64,000 nucleotides of DNA from Planctomycetota bacterium. GTDB lineage: Bacteria > Planctomycetota > UBA1135 > GCA-002686595. A program made the position numbers and the translations under genes. Under the pieces are notes generated by a model. The model saw nothing but the letters and a program-made list of their open reading frames with translations, had not been told where the DNA came from and did no database searches. How positions within the stretch are numbered: position 1 is the stretch's first letter; the number at the start of each line of letters is the position of its first letter. The stretch is taken from positions 310,001-374,000 of the forward strand of contig NZBA01000050.1 in the NCBI GenBank assembly GCA_002686265.1, in the 5' to 3' direction. Shown piece by piece: positions 1 through 8,425 of this stretch.

Positions 1-1473
1 GACGGCGCGCGAGTCATGGCCGAATTCCTGCTCGGCAAGGGCCCCTCCCGGCGCTCGCCGCTACACGCCGCCGCCCTGCTGCTGGCCCTCGAGACCCCTG
101 GCTTCCAGGCCTTCGCCGCCCACGAGCTGCGCGGAATCACCCCGCCGATGCGCGAGAATCCCTGGCCGGCGACCCTCGAGGCCGAAGCCTGCCTGCGACT
201 GGACGCCCGAGCCGAGGCCGAGAACCTCCTCCGGGGCGTGACCACCCGCCAGGGAGCCTTCGTGCCGGCCTGGGACCAACTCGAGCACGCCGTGCGCGAA
301 CGCGTCCGCACCACCGACCACCCCCATCTGACCGAACTGCGCGAGCGCCGCCTGACCAGCCGCGCACGGGCAGAGCCCGACTCGCCCGAGAGCCTGGTGC
401 TGCTGGCACGCAAGGACCGCGCCGAGGGACATCCCCTGCGCGCGCAAGCCGCTGCACTCGCGGCCATGCGGGCCCGACCCGGTTGGGTCGAGGCCCTGGC
501 GGAAGCTGCCCGCGCCGCGTCCGCCGCCGGCGCTCACACCCAGGCCGTGACCGCTTGGCGTCGAGTGCTCCTCGAGCACCCACCCCACATCGCCCGTCCG
601 TTCGTACCCGATCTCCTCGACGCCCTGGCTGGCGGAGCGGCGGGCCGGGAGCCGAGCCTGGACGCCGCCACGCGCAGTGCGGCCCTCGAGGAGGTCAGCG
701 AGCACCTGGCGGACGATCCGCGTCTGGCCCTGGCCCGCGCCCGCCTGGTCCTGCTCGATAAGCCGGACAACCCGGCGCTGGGCATCGCCCGCGCCTTCGG
801 TCACCTCGACGCGTTCCTCGCCGGCCATCCCGACACGACCCTCGAGAGCCTGCAGCCCGGCTCCTCTGAGGCCTGGGCGGAGTTCTACGTCGCGATCGAC
901 CCGGAAGTCGCCGAGACCTTCCTGCGCTCTCAGCGCGAGCGCGAACCGGGAAACGTCGAGCTCTGGCTGCAGCTCGGCCGCGTGCAGCGCAGGTCCGGAG
1001 CGATCGACGAGGCGACCGAGACCCTCCTACGCGGCACGCGCATCTCCCCCGACCCGCGCCTGCGCCTGGAGCTGGCGCGCTCGGCGTCCTCGAAGGCCAT
1101 CCCCACGAATTCGCTGCAGTCCCTACTCGGGCCCCGGACCCACCCCACCGGCGGGCGCGTCGCCTTGGAGGCGCAGCTGATCTCCGCCCGCGCTCTGCTG
1201 CGCCAACCGGCGCGCAACGCGTGGCTGAACGCAGCGACCTCCCTCGCGGAGCTCTGGCAGCGACACGAGCGGGTCGAGTCCGCCGACCTCCGGCGCGAGC
1301 TCGGCGAGCTCTTCGCCACGGCACTCCTCGCCCGCGGGCAGGAAGGCGACGCAGAAGTGGCCGAGGTAGCGCTCGCCCTGGCCGTCGAAGGACTCGAGGA
1401 CCCCTATCGCCTGACCTACCTGCGCACCCTGGCGGGCCTGGCGCGCGTCGGGCACGGCAAAGCGCGCCCCTGA
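1..1473 (+). CDS. TPR-like helical repeat protein (5' end probably outside window)
   Basis: This is an alanine-, arginine- and leucine-rich protein made almost wholly of short helix pairs typical of tetratricopeptide repeats. Examples are the stretches around residues 120-190 and 310-350, with spaced Ala/Gly/Leu/Trp. The first ATG is at 16, but the same frame stays open to base 1 and the protein begins mid-repeat with no signal peptide, so this is probably the C-terminal part of a longer protein. No enzymatic motif is visible. It converges on the deacetylase gene 15 bp away. TPR proteins often accompany exosortase-A exopolysaccharide loci, which fits the neighbours, but that role is inference. 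Confidence 0.7.
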   Translation, partial: DGARVMAEFLLGKGPSRRSPLHAAALLLALETPGFQAFAAHELRGITPPMRENPWPATLEAEACLRLDARAEAENLLRGVTTRQGAFVPAWDQLEHAVRERVRTTDHPHLTELRERRLTSRARAEPDSPESLVLLARKDRAEGHPLRAQAAALAAMRARPGWVEALAEAARAASAAGAHTQAVTAWRRVLLEHPPHIARPFVPDLLDALAGGAAGREPSLDAATRSAALEEVSEHLADDPRLALARARLVLLDKPDNPALGIARAFGHLDAFLAGHPDTTLESLQPGSSEAWAEFYVAIDPEVAETFLRSQREREPGNVELWLQLGRVQRRSGAIDEATETLLRGTRISPDPRLRLELARSASSKAIPTNSLQSLLGPRTHPTGGRVALEAQLISARALLRQPARNAWLNAATSLAELWQRHERVESADLRRELGELFATALLARGQEGDAEVAEVALALAVEGLEDPYRLTYLRTLAGLARVGHGKARP

Positions 1474-1481
1474 GGGCGCGC
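1462..1481. terminator. GC hairpin between convergent genes
   Basis: GCGCGCCC and GGGCGCGC form a perfect 8-bp stem around a CTGA loop. The loop contains the stop codon of the plus-strand TPR gene, and the hairpin lies just beyond the end of the minus-strand deacetylase. There is no T-tract, so terminator function is only suggested by position. Confidence 0.35.
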
Positions 1482-1488
1482 GGCTGCT

Positions 1489-2334
1489 TCAGCCGACGAC
1501 ATCGGCGTTTTCGGCGAGCACGCGCTCGTAGGGGTCGAAGCGGAAACGCTCCAGCAGGCGCTCGAGGCGCGGCAGCGTGCGCTTCAGGTTGAGGGTGTGC
1601 CGGAAGCGCGCGAGCAGCGGCGCCGGACAGCGCGGCTGGTCGGAGTCGAACTCCCAGGGATGCAGGTAGAGCGCCGCCGGGCGCCCGCGACGCTCCAGGC
1701 CGGCGATGGCGGCCGCGCTGACGGCTACGGGCAGGAGCCGGAAGTAGCCGCCGCCCCCCACGGGCAGATTGCGCCCGGCGCAGGGCCAGGTCGCCACGGG
1801 AAACTCGCGGATCGAGCCGCCGGCGGCCTCGACGGTCGAGATGCCCGGCTCGAAGCCGGGCACGCCGTAGAGCGGGTGGCGCACCGGGTGCACGCTGGAG
1901 TCGTAGCGGTAGCCGCGCTCGACGAGCACATCGAAGGCCCACCACGTGTCTCGGGTCAAGGTGAAGGTCGAGGCTCGGAATCCGCGCGGCGCGGGTGCAC
2001 CGGCCGCCGCCAAGGCCGCCTCGGTGCGCGCGAGGTCCTCCACGAGGCCCGCGCGGCCCAGATCCTGAAGAAAGGCGTGCTCGAAGCCGTGGCTGGCGAC
2101 CTCGTGCCCGGCGTCCAGGCAGCGGCGCACCAGGTCAGCGCGCCGCTGTGCGATCCAGCCCAGGAAGAAGAAGGTCGCCCGCGCTCCGTGCCGCTCGAGG
2201 GCGCCGAGGATCACGTCCATGCCCACGTCGAGGCGTGAGGGGACGCCGTCCCAGTCATCGCGCCGGAAGTGTCCTCGCAGGTTGGCGACCTGAAAGTACT
2301 CCTCGACATCGAAGCTCAACGCGTGGCGCATCAT
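1489..2334 (-). CDS. Polysaccharide deacetylase, exosortase-A-associated DUF3473 type
   Basis: This 281-residue NodB-fold protein begins MMRHALSFDVEEYFQ, the typical opening of the deacetylases found in PEP-CTERM/exosortase-A loci. The metal-binding Asp lies in SFDVEEYFQ and the paired His in GHEVASHGFEH near residue 90. The C-terminal part (LYLHPWEFD, then HTLNLKRTLPRLERLL) matches the DUF3473 extension as I remember it. Members are thought to remove N-acetyl groups from exopolysaccharide. ATG at 2334 is 8 nt after the asparagine-synthase-type gene, so the two are probably co-transcribed. An ATG at 2331 is an equally possible start. Confidence 0.88.
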   Translation of the reverse strand: MMRHALSFDVEEYFQVANLRGHFRRDDWDGVPSRLDVGMDVILGALERHGARATFFFLGWIAQRRADLVRRCLDAGHEVASHGFEHAFLQDLGRAGLVEDLARTEAALAAAGAPAPRGFRASTFTLTRDTWWAFDVLVERGYRYDSSVHPVRHPLYGVPGFEPGISTVEAAGGSIREFPVATWPCAGRNLPVGGGGYFRLLPVAVSAAAIAGLERRGRPAALYLHPWEFDSDQPRCPAPLLARFRHTLNLKRTLPRLERLLERFRFDPYERVLAENADVVG

Positions 2335-2342
2335 CGGGCGGC

Positions 2343-4229
2343 TCAGGCCGCCACCCCCCGCACACCGTGGCGGCGCCGCCAGTGCTCGAGCACCAGCAGA
2401 CTCCAGAGCAAGCGGGCGTGGTCCCGGCGCCCGGCCTGGTGCTCGGAGTAGCGCCGCCGCAAGACGCTCCGATCGACCCACGTGTCGGGCAGGCTCTCGA
2501 GGGCATCGGCCACGGCCGCTGCCAGACCGCCGCGGATCCAGCGCCCTAGCGGTGTGTCGAAGCCGCGTTTGGGACCATCGAGGACGCTCGCCGGCAGGCT
2601 GGCGCGCAGGGCCTCGCGTAGAGCGTGCTTGCCGCGGCCGCCACGCACCTTCTCCTCGAGCGGCAGATTCACGAAGCGCTCCACGAGGCGATGATCGAGC
2701 AGGGGCACACGCACCTCGAGGGAGACCGCCATCGAGGCACGGTCGGTCTTGGTCAGGATCTGCTCGGGCAGGAACCCGTGGAAATCCGCGTACTGGGCCC
2801 GGTAGAGCGCGTCGTCGAACGCCGGGCGCCGGTAGTGGTCCTCGAAGGCGTCGAAGGGGTCGTGATCGGCCAGGGCCGCGCGCAGGGGTTCCGCCAGCAG
2901 TTCGAGGGCCTCTGCACGCCCGAGATGGGTGACGCTGTTCCAGTAGGCGCGGGCCGGGCTCTCCCCGAGATTCGCCAGGACGCTCCCGGCGCGCAGGAAG
3001 CGCGGCGCCCAAGCCAGGCGCGGGAAGCAGCAACCGACGGCGCCCAGAAGACGCGCACCGCGCGCGCCGGCGGCGCGCCTCGCGCGCTGTTCGGCGACGT
3101 CGAAGACGTAACGCCGGTAGCCGGCGAAGATCTCGTCCCCCCCGTCCCCCGAGAGGACCACGGTCACGTGCTCGCGCGCCATGCGCGACACCAACCAGGT
3201 CGGGACCGTGGATGGGTCCGCCAGCGGCTCGTCGTAGAACCACGGCAGGGTCTCCACCGCAGTGGACGGATCGGGCTCGAGGATTTCGGTGTGGTGCACG
3301 ATGCCCAGGCGCCGGGCCGTCTCGACGGCCAGGCCAAGCTCGTCGTGCGACCGCTCGCGGAACCCCACCGAGCAAGCGATTACCGGCTCGCCGCTCTCCG
3401 CCATGCTGGTGACGACCGCGGTACTGTCGATCCCACCGGAGAGGAAGGCCCCCAGGGGCACGTCCGCCTGTTGGTGCTCGGCGACGACGCGGTCGATCCA
3501 CTCTCGGATCTCCCCCTCCGCGGCAGGCTCGCGCAGCCCGTCGGTCGGCAGATCCCAGTAGCGCCGGGGGTGCGCGCTCTGCCCCGGGCTCCACTCCAGG
3601 AGATGGGCCGGCTCCAGGCGCTCCAGCCCGTTCCAGGCCGAGCGGCTCCCGGCGCAGTAGCCCTGAACGAGGTAGTCGAGCAGAGAGGCTCCGCGCAGCT
3701 CGCGCCCGACGCAGCCGCCGGCGAGCAAGGCCTTGGGCTCGCTGCCCCAGGCCAGGCCGTGCTCATCCTGAACGTAGAACAGCGGCTTGATGCCGATCCG
3801 ATCTCTCGCGAGCAGGACGCGCGGCCGGGCCGGATCGCGCCAGTCGAGGACGCACAGGGCGAACATGCCCACGAGCTCGCGCACGAGGTCGGGACCGTGC
3901 TCCTCGTAGAGGTGCGCGATCACCTCCATGTCCGAGCCCGAACGCAGGTCGTGCCCGCGTGCGCGCAGGCCCTCGCGCAGGTCGCGGTGGTTGTAGATCT
4001 CACCGTTGCCGAAGACGGCGACGTCTCCGTTCTCGTTGAACAGCGGCTGAGCGCCCCCGTCCAGGTCGATGATCGAGAGGCGCCGAAACACTCCGGCGAG
4101 GGGCCCGCGCACGACGAGGCCCTCGTCGTCGGGTCCGCGGTGGACGAGAGCCGCGCCCATGGCTGCGAGGCGCTCGCGCTCGGGCTCGGCACGCAGGTCG
4201 TTCAGAGCGATTCCAGCCAGACCGCACAT
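2343..4229 (-). CDS. asnB: Glutamine-hydrolysing asparagine synthase family amidotransferase
   Basis: This is a 628-residue protein with a class II glutaminase domain at the N-terminus. Cys2 of MCGLAGIA is the nucleophile and RGPDDEG follows. An ATP-pyrophosphatase synthetase domain comes next, with SGGIDS at residues 264-269 and LSGDGGDEIFAGY further on. I chose ATG 4229 because it puts Cys at position 2; the frame is open for 27 further codons upstream. The family makes asparagine or amidates carboxylates. In exosortase-A exopolysaccharide loci a close relative is thought to amidate a sugar acid. Its place between the O-ligase-like gene and the deacetylase favours that role here. Confidence 0.88.
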   Translation of the reverse strand: MCGLAGIALNDLRAEPERERLAAMGAALVHRGPDDEGLVVRGPLAGVFRRLSIIDLDGGAQPLFNENGDVAVFGNGEIYNHRDLREGLRARGHDLRSGSDMEVIAHLYEEHGPDLVRELVGMFALCVLDWRDPARPRVLLARDRIGIKPLFYVQDEHGLAWGSEPKALLAGGCVGRELRGASLLDYLVQGYCAGSRSAWNGLERLEPAHLLEWSPGQSAHPRRYWDLPTDGLREPAAEGEIREWIDRVVAEHQQADVPLGAFLSGGIDSTAVVTSMAESGEPVIACSVGFRERSHDELGLAVETARRLGIVHHTEILEPDPSTAVETLPWFYDEPLADPSTVPTWLVSRMAREHVTVVLSGDGGDEIFAGYRRYVFDVAEQRARRAAGARGARLLGAVGCCFPRLAWAPRFLRAGSVLANLGESPARAYWNSVTHLGRAEALELLAEPLRAALADHDPFDAFEDHYRRPAFDDALYRAQYADFHGFLPEQILTKTDRASMAVSLEVRVPLLDHRLVERFVNLPLEEKVRGGRGKHALREALRASLPASVLDGPKRGFDTPLGRWIRGGLAAAVADALESLPDTWVDRSVLRRRYSEHQAGRRDHARLLWSLLVLEHWRRRHGVRGVAA

Positions 4230-4242
4230 TACGCGCTCCCCG

Positions 4243-5631
4243 TCACGAGATTCGCCCAGCGGCCGCCCGCGCTCCCAAGCCGGCCAGCCGGCCGGCCGCG
4301 GAGAAGCCATGCGGCGAGGTCGGGCTCAGGACACCACGGTCCGCCTCTCTCTCGGGGTAGCGTCCCTCGTCGGCCAGGTCGCGCCTGGCGATGATCCCAA
4401 AGGCCACGATCAGCCCGACCCAGTGGTAGAAGAGGTCGAAGTGGGCCCGATTGAGGAACACGCTTCCTGTGAGATAGGCGATGAGCGAGGCCTCGAACAT
4501 CGAACAGTAGTTCTGAATCCAACTCGTTCGGTAGCGCTTGCGCGCCAGAGCGCGCACCTTCCACAGGTCGAGGAAGCTCAGGAAGAGCAGGGTGAGGTAG
4601 AGGAACAGGGCCGGCGTCCCGCACTCGGCCCAGATCTGTAAGTAGCTGTTGTGAGCCACGTGAACTCCCTGGGGGCCGGTCGCGGCGCCCTTCAGTCTCG
4701 GCGCGTACTCCCTGTAGCGCTCTTCGAACTGGCCGTAGCCGACGCCGAAGATCGGGTTGCCCGCGGCCATGAAGCCCGCGGTCCTCCACGAGTACAGACG
4801 CGCCATGGCCGAGTCGTCCTCCTCGTAGCTCGTGATCGTGGCGATGCGGTCCTTGTAGGTCTGGGGCGCGGCGAGCACACCGGCCACCAGGAGCAGAAGC
4901 CCCAGAGTCAACCCGGCGACCCGATTGCGAGAGCGCCAGATGAGGGCCAGGGTCGTGACCCCCATGGCGAGGAAGCCGCCGCGGGAGTAGGTCAGCATGA
5001 TGGTGAGCATCGACAACGGCACGCAGAAGATCAGGAAGCGCCGCAGGATGTCTCGCCGCTCGGAGTGCGCCGTGTACCAGAGCATGGGCAGGGCCATGCA
5101 AAGGGCCAGGGCGAAATCGTTGTTGTCCCGCAGCATCCCGCCCGGTCCCTGCAGGATGACGATCGAGCCGCCCGAGAGGATCCCGGAGAGGCCGCCTTTC
5201 AGGCCGTAGAAGGCGAAGGACAGCGTGATCACCCACAGCAAGGCCCGCAGGCGGTCGCGGGTGGTGACGATGCCGGTGGTGAACAGCGCGATCACGATGA
5301 TCTTGACGTACTCGGTGTAGAGCGAGAGGGCATCTCCGCTGGATTCGCCCGAGGTCAGGATGCTCGCCCCCACCAGTACGACCAGGGCGATCATGATTGC
5401 AGTGCGCGCATCGAACGCCATGAACCGCTTCTCGCGCCGCGTAGAGAAGAACCCCGCGAAGGTGATGACCGCCACCATGAAGGACCAGCGCATTTCCCGG
5501 GCGAAGCCCCAGGTCAAGTCCTGGACTCGCATGTAGGCGAGCATCGAGAAGACCAACAGCCCGACGAAGGGCTTGCGGAAGCAGGTGGGCATCAAGCCCA
5601 GGAGCAGGAGGCTGACGATGATGTCACGCAT
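4243..5631 (-). CDS. O-antigen ligase-like protein, exosortase-A O-glycosylation ligase type
   Basis: This is a 462-residue polytopic inner-membrane protein with roughly ten hydrophobic segments and a periplasmic loop before the last ones. That loop contains GVGYGQFEERY and HVAHNSYLQIWAECG, the H-N-x-Y/F-L pattern typical of the Wzy_C/O-antigen ligase family. The opening and overall layout resemble the exosortase-A-associated ligases, which are proposed to polymerise glycan or attach it to protein. The start at 5631 has GGAGG four bases upstream. The last 40 residues are Ala/Gly/Arg-rich and not membrane-like. A 179-bp repeat lies immediately 5' of the gene. Confidence 0.87.
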   Translation of the reverse strand: MRDIIVSLLLLGLMPTCFRKPFVGLLVFSMLAYMRVQDLTWGFAREMRWSFMVAVITFAGFFSTRREKRFMAFDARTAIMIALVVLVGASILTSGESSGDALSLYTEYVKIIVIALFTTGIVTTRDRLRALLWVITLSFAFYGLKGGLSGILSGGSIVILQGPGGMLRDNNDFALALCMALPMLWYTAHSERRDILRRFLIFCVPLSMLTIMLTYSRGGFLAMGVTTLALIWRSRNRVAGLTLGLLLLVAGVLAAPQTYKDRIATITSYEEDDSAMARLYSWRTAGFMAAGNPIFGVGYGQFEERYREYAPRLKGAATGPQGVHVAHNSYLQIWAECGTPALFLYLTLLFLSFLDLWKVRALARKRYRTSWIQNYCSMFEASLIAYLTGSVFLNRAHFDLFYHWVGLIVAFGIIARRDLADEGRYPEREADRGVLSPTSPHGFSAAGRLAGLGARAAAGRIS

Positions 5632-5661
5632 GGCGCCTCCTCACCCGCCTCTCGTCGGTCC

Positions 5662-5840
5662 CTAGCAGCTGGTTGGAAAAGGACCGTAGCGCGGCGAAGC
5701 CATCCTCGTCGCTGAAAGGAGGGCGAAGTCGAGACGGCGCAGGCGGCGTGATCGGACCGTCGAGCACGGATCGACGAGTCCGACGCCGCAGCGGCGGAGA
5801 GAGCGAAGTCCTAGTAGGGCGTTCTTCAACGGGCGGCTAG
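5662..5840. repeat. Intercistronic palindromic-end repeat, copy 1 (179 bp)
   Basis: The element begins CTAGCAGCTGGTTGGAAAAG and ends CAACGGGCGGCTAG, so its ends are imperfect inverted repeats carrying CTAG. It aligns along its whole length with the copy at 17544-17722, which is also 179 bp, and with the shorter copy at 30377-30474. It fills the gap between the chain-length gene and the ligase gene. The CTA at 5837-5839 is the stop codon (TAG) of the chain-length gene. No reading frame inside it looks coding. Confidence 0.85.
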
Positions 5841-7483
5841 CGGAACAACTCGCGGAACTCCTCGATGCCGTCGAGGACGTCGGGAGCCAGGAGATCGGGG
5901 TTGGTGGCCCAAGCCCAGGTGACGAAGACGACGGCCCCGATGAGGACCGTGCTCGAGCTGCCCACGGCGATCCGGCGCAACAGGCGCCGCCGGAGCTGGG
6001 CCCGGGTCACGATGTCCTCCACGACGCCCAGGACGGGGATCAGCATCACGGCGCTGATGTCAGCGGCGCTCTTGAAACTGGAGCGGCTGAGCTCGGCCAG
6101 GATCGCGGATCCGGCCCCCAGCGCGAGCCCCGCCACGAGGGCGAAGGCCACGATCATGAACGGGTTCGGTTCGGAGGGGGTCGATGGAGCGACGACGTCC
6201 TGCATGATCTGGAAGGGGTTTCCCGAGGAGGTCTCGATGAACTCCATCTGGTGCTTCTTCCTCTGCAGCATGACGTCGACATCCGCCAAGGATGTGGTCA
6301 AGCGAGTGATCGCCTCGGAGTGCTCCGAGTCCTCGCGGTAGACGTCCTGCAGCTGGCGCAGGACCTCCTGGTCCTGCTCGAACTTCTTCTCCAGCTCGAC
6401 CCTCTCCTTGCCCACCAGGACCAGCGCGAGCTCCGCGCCCGCCAGGCGCTCGTTGAGGATCTGCCAGGCCTCGTTGGGGACCCAGTTCTCTTGCACCTCG
6501 CCCCGGGTCACGAGCTTCTCGAGCGCATCGATGTTCCCTTCGACCGTCTCGATCAGGTGCTGCAGCTGCCGGTAGGTCGAGTGAGCCGGTCGCCACCCTC
6601 CCGTGCGCAGCTCACTCAGATGCTGGGCGCGCTCCGCCCGCAGCTCCTCGAGCTTCTCGTCATAGGTCTGCCCCTCGACGTAAGCCATCTCCTGGACCCG
6701 CTCGTCGGTCTGTTCGAGTTGCCCGGCGAGCTCCTCGACCGTCGCCTGAGCAGCGGCCTCCTCGAGCGCGAGCTCATCGATGCGGGTCTCCAACTCCATC
6801 AGGCGCAGGTAGGCGGGATCCTCCGTCCGGCCCTGGTTGGAACCAGGCGTGGGCTGGGTCGGCGAGAGGCCGTAGCGCCCGCGCAGCTCGGTCAACTGGC
6901 GGTGCTCCCGCTGCAGCACCTTCTCCTTCGCCGCCTGCTGGGCCAGCAAGTTGCTGTACTCCAGCTTGATCTTGTCCCGGTCGCGCTCGACCACCTGCTC
7001 GATCCAGGCCGTGCGCAGCTCGCGCAGGAACTCCTCGGCGCGCTGAGCGCTCGTATCGAGGTACTCGATCGTGACGAAGGTCGAGCCCACGTCCTTGTTC
7101 TTGCGCGGCACGGTCACCGTCAGCGAGTCCTGGATGTCCTGCAGGTACTCGTACTGCTCCTCACGCGGCAAGGTCAGGTATTCCGCCCAGTTCAGCTTCT
7201 CGACGACCCAGCGGATGCGCTGCAGCGACTTGATCTGGTGCGGAGCGTTCTCCGCCTCGCGCGCGCTTAGGGAAAGCTCCGTGCCCGAGGCCCCGCCCAC
7301 GCCGGCAAGGGTCTCGCGCAGCTCGACCTGGGTGGTGACCTCGTACTTCTTGGGGACGATGATCGCAAACCCGACGCCCAAGGACAGAGAGAAGAGCGTC
7401 GGCAGGACGATCTGCCACACGCGCCGCTTGAGGATGGCCAGGAACTCCTGGAGCTGCCCCGGGGGATCGATCTGAACCGCCAT
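5837..7483 (-). CDS. Wzz/PCP-type polysaccharide chain-length determinant
   Basis: This is a 548-residue inner-membrane co-polymerase. It has a short cytoplasmic start (MAVQIDPPGQLQEFLAILKR), a transmembrane helix near residues 24-43, and a long periplasmic coiled-coil region (about 150-420, rich in Glu, Gln, Arg and Leu). A second membrane helix near 440-460 and a third near the C-terminus follow. No tyrosine-kinase domain is attached. It regulates glycan length together with the export lipoprotein 14 bp upstream. ATG 7483 is chosen because homology-like sequence begins there; the open frame further upstream overlaps the Wza-type gene. The stop codon lies inside the repeat at 5662-5840. Confidence 0.9.
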   Translation of the reverse strand: MAVQIDPPGQLQEFLAILKRRVWQIVLPTLFSLSLGVGFAIIVPKKYEVTTQVELRETLAGVGGASGTELSLSAREAENAPHQIKSLQRIRWVVEKLNWAEYLTLPREEQYEYLQDIQDSLTVTVPRKNKDVGSTFVTIEYLDTSAQRAEEFLRELRTAWIEQVVERDRDKIKLEYSNLLAQQAAKEKVLQREHRQLTELRGRYGLSPTQPTPGSNQGRTEDPAYLRLMELETRIDELALEEAAAQATVEELAGQLEQTDERVQEMAYVEGQTYDEKLEELRAERAQHLSELRTGGWRPAHSTYRQLQHLIETVEGNIDALEKLVTRGEVQENWVPNEAWQILNERLAGAELALVLVGKERVELEKKFEQDQEVLRQLQDVYREDSEHSEAITRLTTSLADVDVMLQRKKHQMEFIETSSGNPFQIMQDVVAPSTPSEPNPFMIVAFALVAGLALGAGSAILAELSRSSFKSAADISAVMLIPVLGVVEDIVTRAQLRRRLLRRIAVGSSSTVLIGAVVFVTWAWATNPDLLAPDVLDGIEEFRELFR

Positions 7484-7497
7484 GAGCGAGAACGGAG

Positions 7498-8343
7498 CTA
7501 GAAGATCCCCCCGCCAAGGCCGCCACCCAGACCTCCGCCGCCGAGGCCACCACCCCCGAAGCGCCGCCGCCCACCGCCCAGACCGAACAGCGCGCCGCCG
7601 AGTCCCTGAAGCACCTGTCGCACCGGGAACAGCAGGGTGTCGATGAAGTAGCCGAGCTGGGCCAGCATCGTGGGCGGGACGTAGATGATGTCCAGCTCCT
7701 GCACGTGCACGTTGAAGGTCGAATCTCCCCGGAACATGTCCGTCAGGTCCGCGGTGATGATGCGTGGATCCCGCGGGTCCGCACGGATCAGCTGCACGCG
7801 CCCGAGGTTGGCCGAGTCCGACTTGTAGATCGGCATGACCGCCTCGAAGAGAGTCAGGTCCCCCTTGAAGGGCTTCTCTCCCTCGCCGTTCACCTCGCCG
7901 AAGACGAAGTAGTTCTTCCCCTTGGCGTTGATGCGCACCTTGACGTCGAGCAGGTCGAAGTACGGGCTGTACTTCTCCATCAAGAGCGCCTCGATCTCGG
8001 TGCGAGTCATACCCGCGACCTGGACGGCGCCGAGCTCGACGAGCAGCACGGTGCCGTCGATGTCCACGACCACATCGGCGCCGAGCTCCTTGGAGTGGTA
8101 GGAGTCGAAGATCTGAAGCGTATCCCCGATCGTGATGTAGTTCTCCTCCTCCGCGTTGCCCGTGTAGCGCTTGCCGAAGCCGTCGGTGTTGAGGTACTGC
8201 AGGAGGCGCTTGTCCGGATAGGAGCTGCAGGCGCACAGGAACGCGAGCCCCGCGCACGCCAGCGCGCGCCAAGTCCCCGCCAGGGAGGATCCGGCACCCC
8301 GCAGGGGGAGCGCAGGCGGCGATGCGACGGTGGGAAGGCTCAT
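7498..8343 (-). CDS. Wza-type polysaccharide export lipoprotein with glycine-rich tail
   Basis: This is a 281-residue outer-membrane export protein. After an N-terminal hydrophobic stretch (ALACAGLAFLCAC) comes a lipobox-like Cys, then a poly-export domain beginning near YITIGDTLQIFD. A soluble ligand-binding region (NYFVFGEVNGEGEKPFKG) and ELDIIYVPP follow. The last 35 or so residues are almost entirely Gly with Phe, Leu and Arg instead of the usual amphipathic barrel helix. Start ATG 8343 places the signal peptide at the N-terminus. It is followed 14 bp later by the chain-length gene, and together they would form the trans-envelope export path. Confidence 0.88.
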   Translation of the reverse strand: MSLPTVASPPALPLRGAGSSLAGTWRALACAGLAFLCACSSYPDKRLLQYLNTDGFGKRYTGNAEEENYITIGDTLQIFDSYHSKELGADVVVDIDGTVLLVELGAVQVAGMTRTEIEALLMEKYSPYFDLLDVKVRINAKGKNYFVFGEVNGEGEKPFKGDLTLFEAVMPIYKSDSANLGRVQLIRADPRDPRIITADLTDMFRGDSTFNVHVQELDIIYVPPTMLAQLGYFIDTLLFPVRQVLQGLGGALFGLGGGRRRFGGGGLGGGGLGGGLGGGIF

Positions 8344-8425
8344 ACCTGAAGGGCTCGCGCGGCGGCGCGGGGACGCACGGACGAGGGGTTCATCGGCACC
8401 ATTGATCCACGGGTTGACCTCTCGC

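Noticed and set aside
4230..4310. Extended N-terminus of the amidotransferase
   Set aside because: Class II glutaminases need Cys directly after the initiator Met, which fixes the start at 4229.
2625..4394. A 589-codon plus-strand frame opposite the amidotransferase
   Set aside because: It is antisense to a gene with all catalytic motifs and encodes no recognisable domain.
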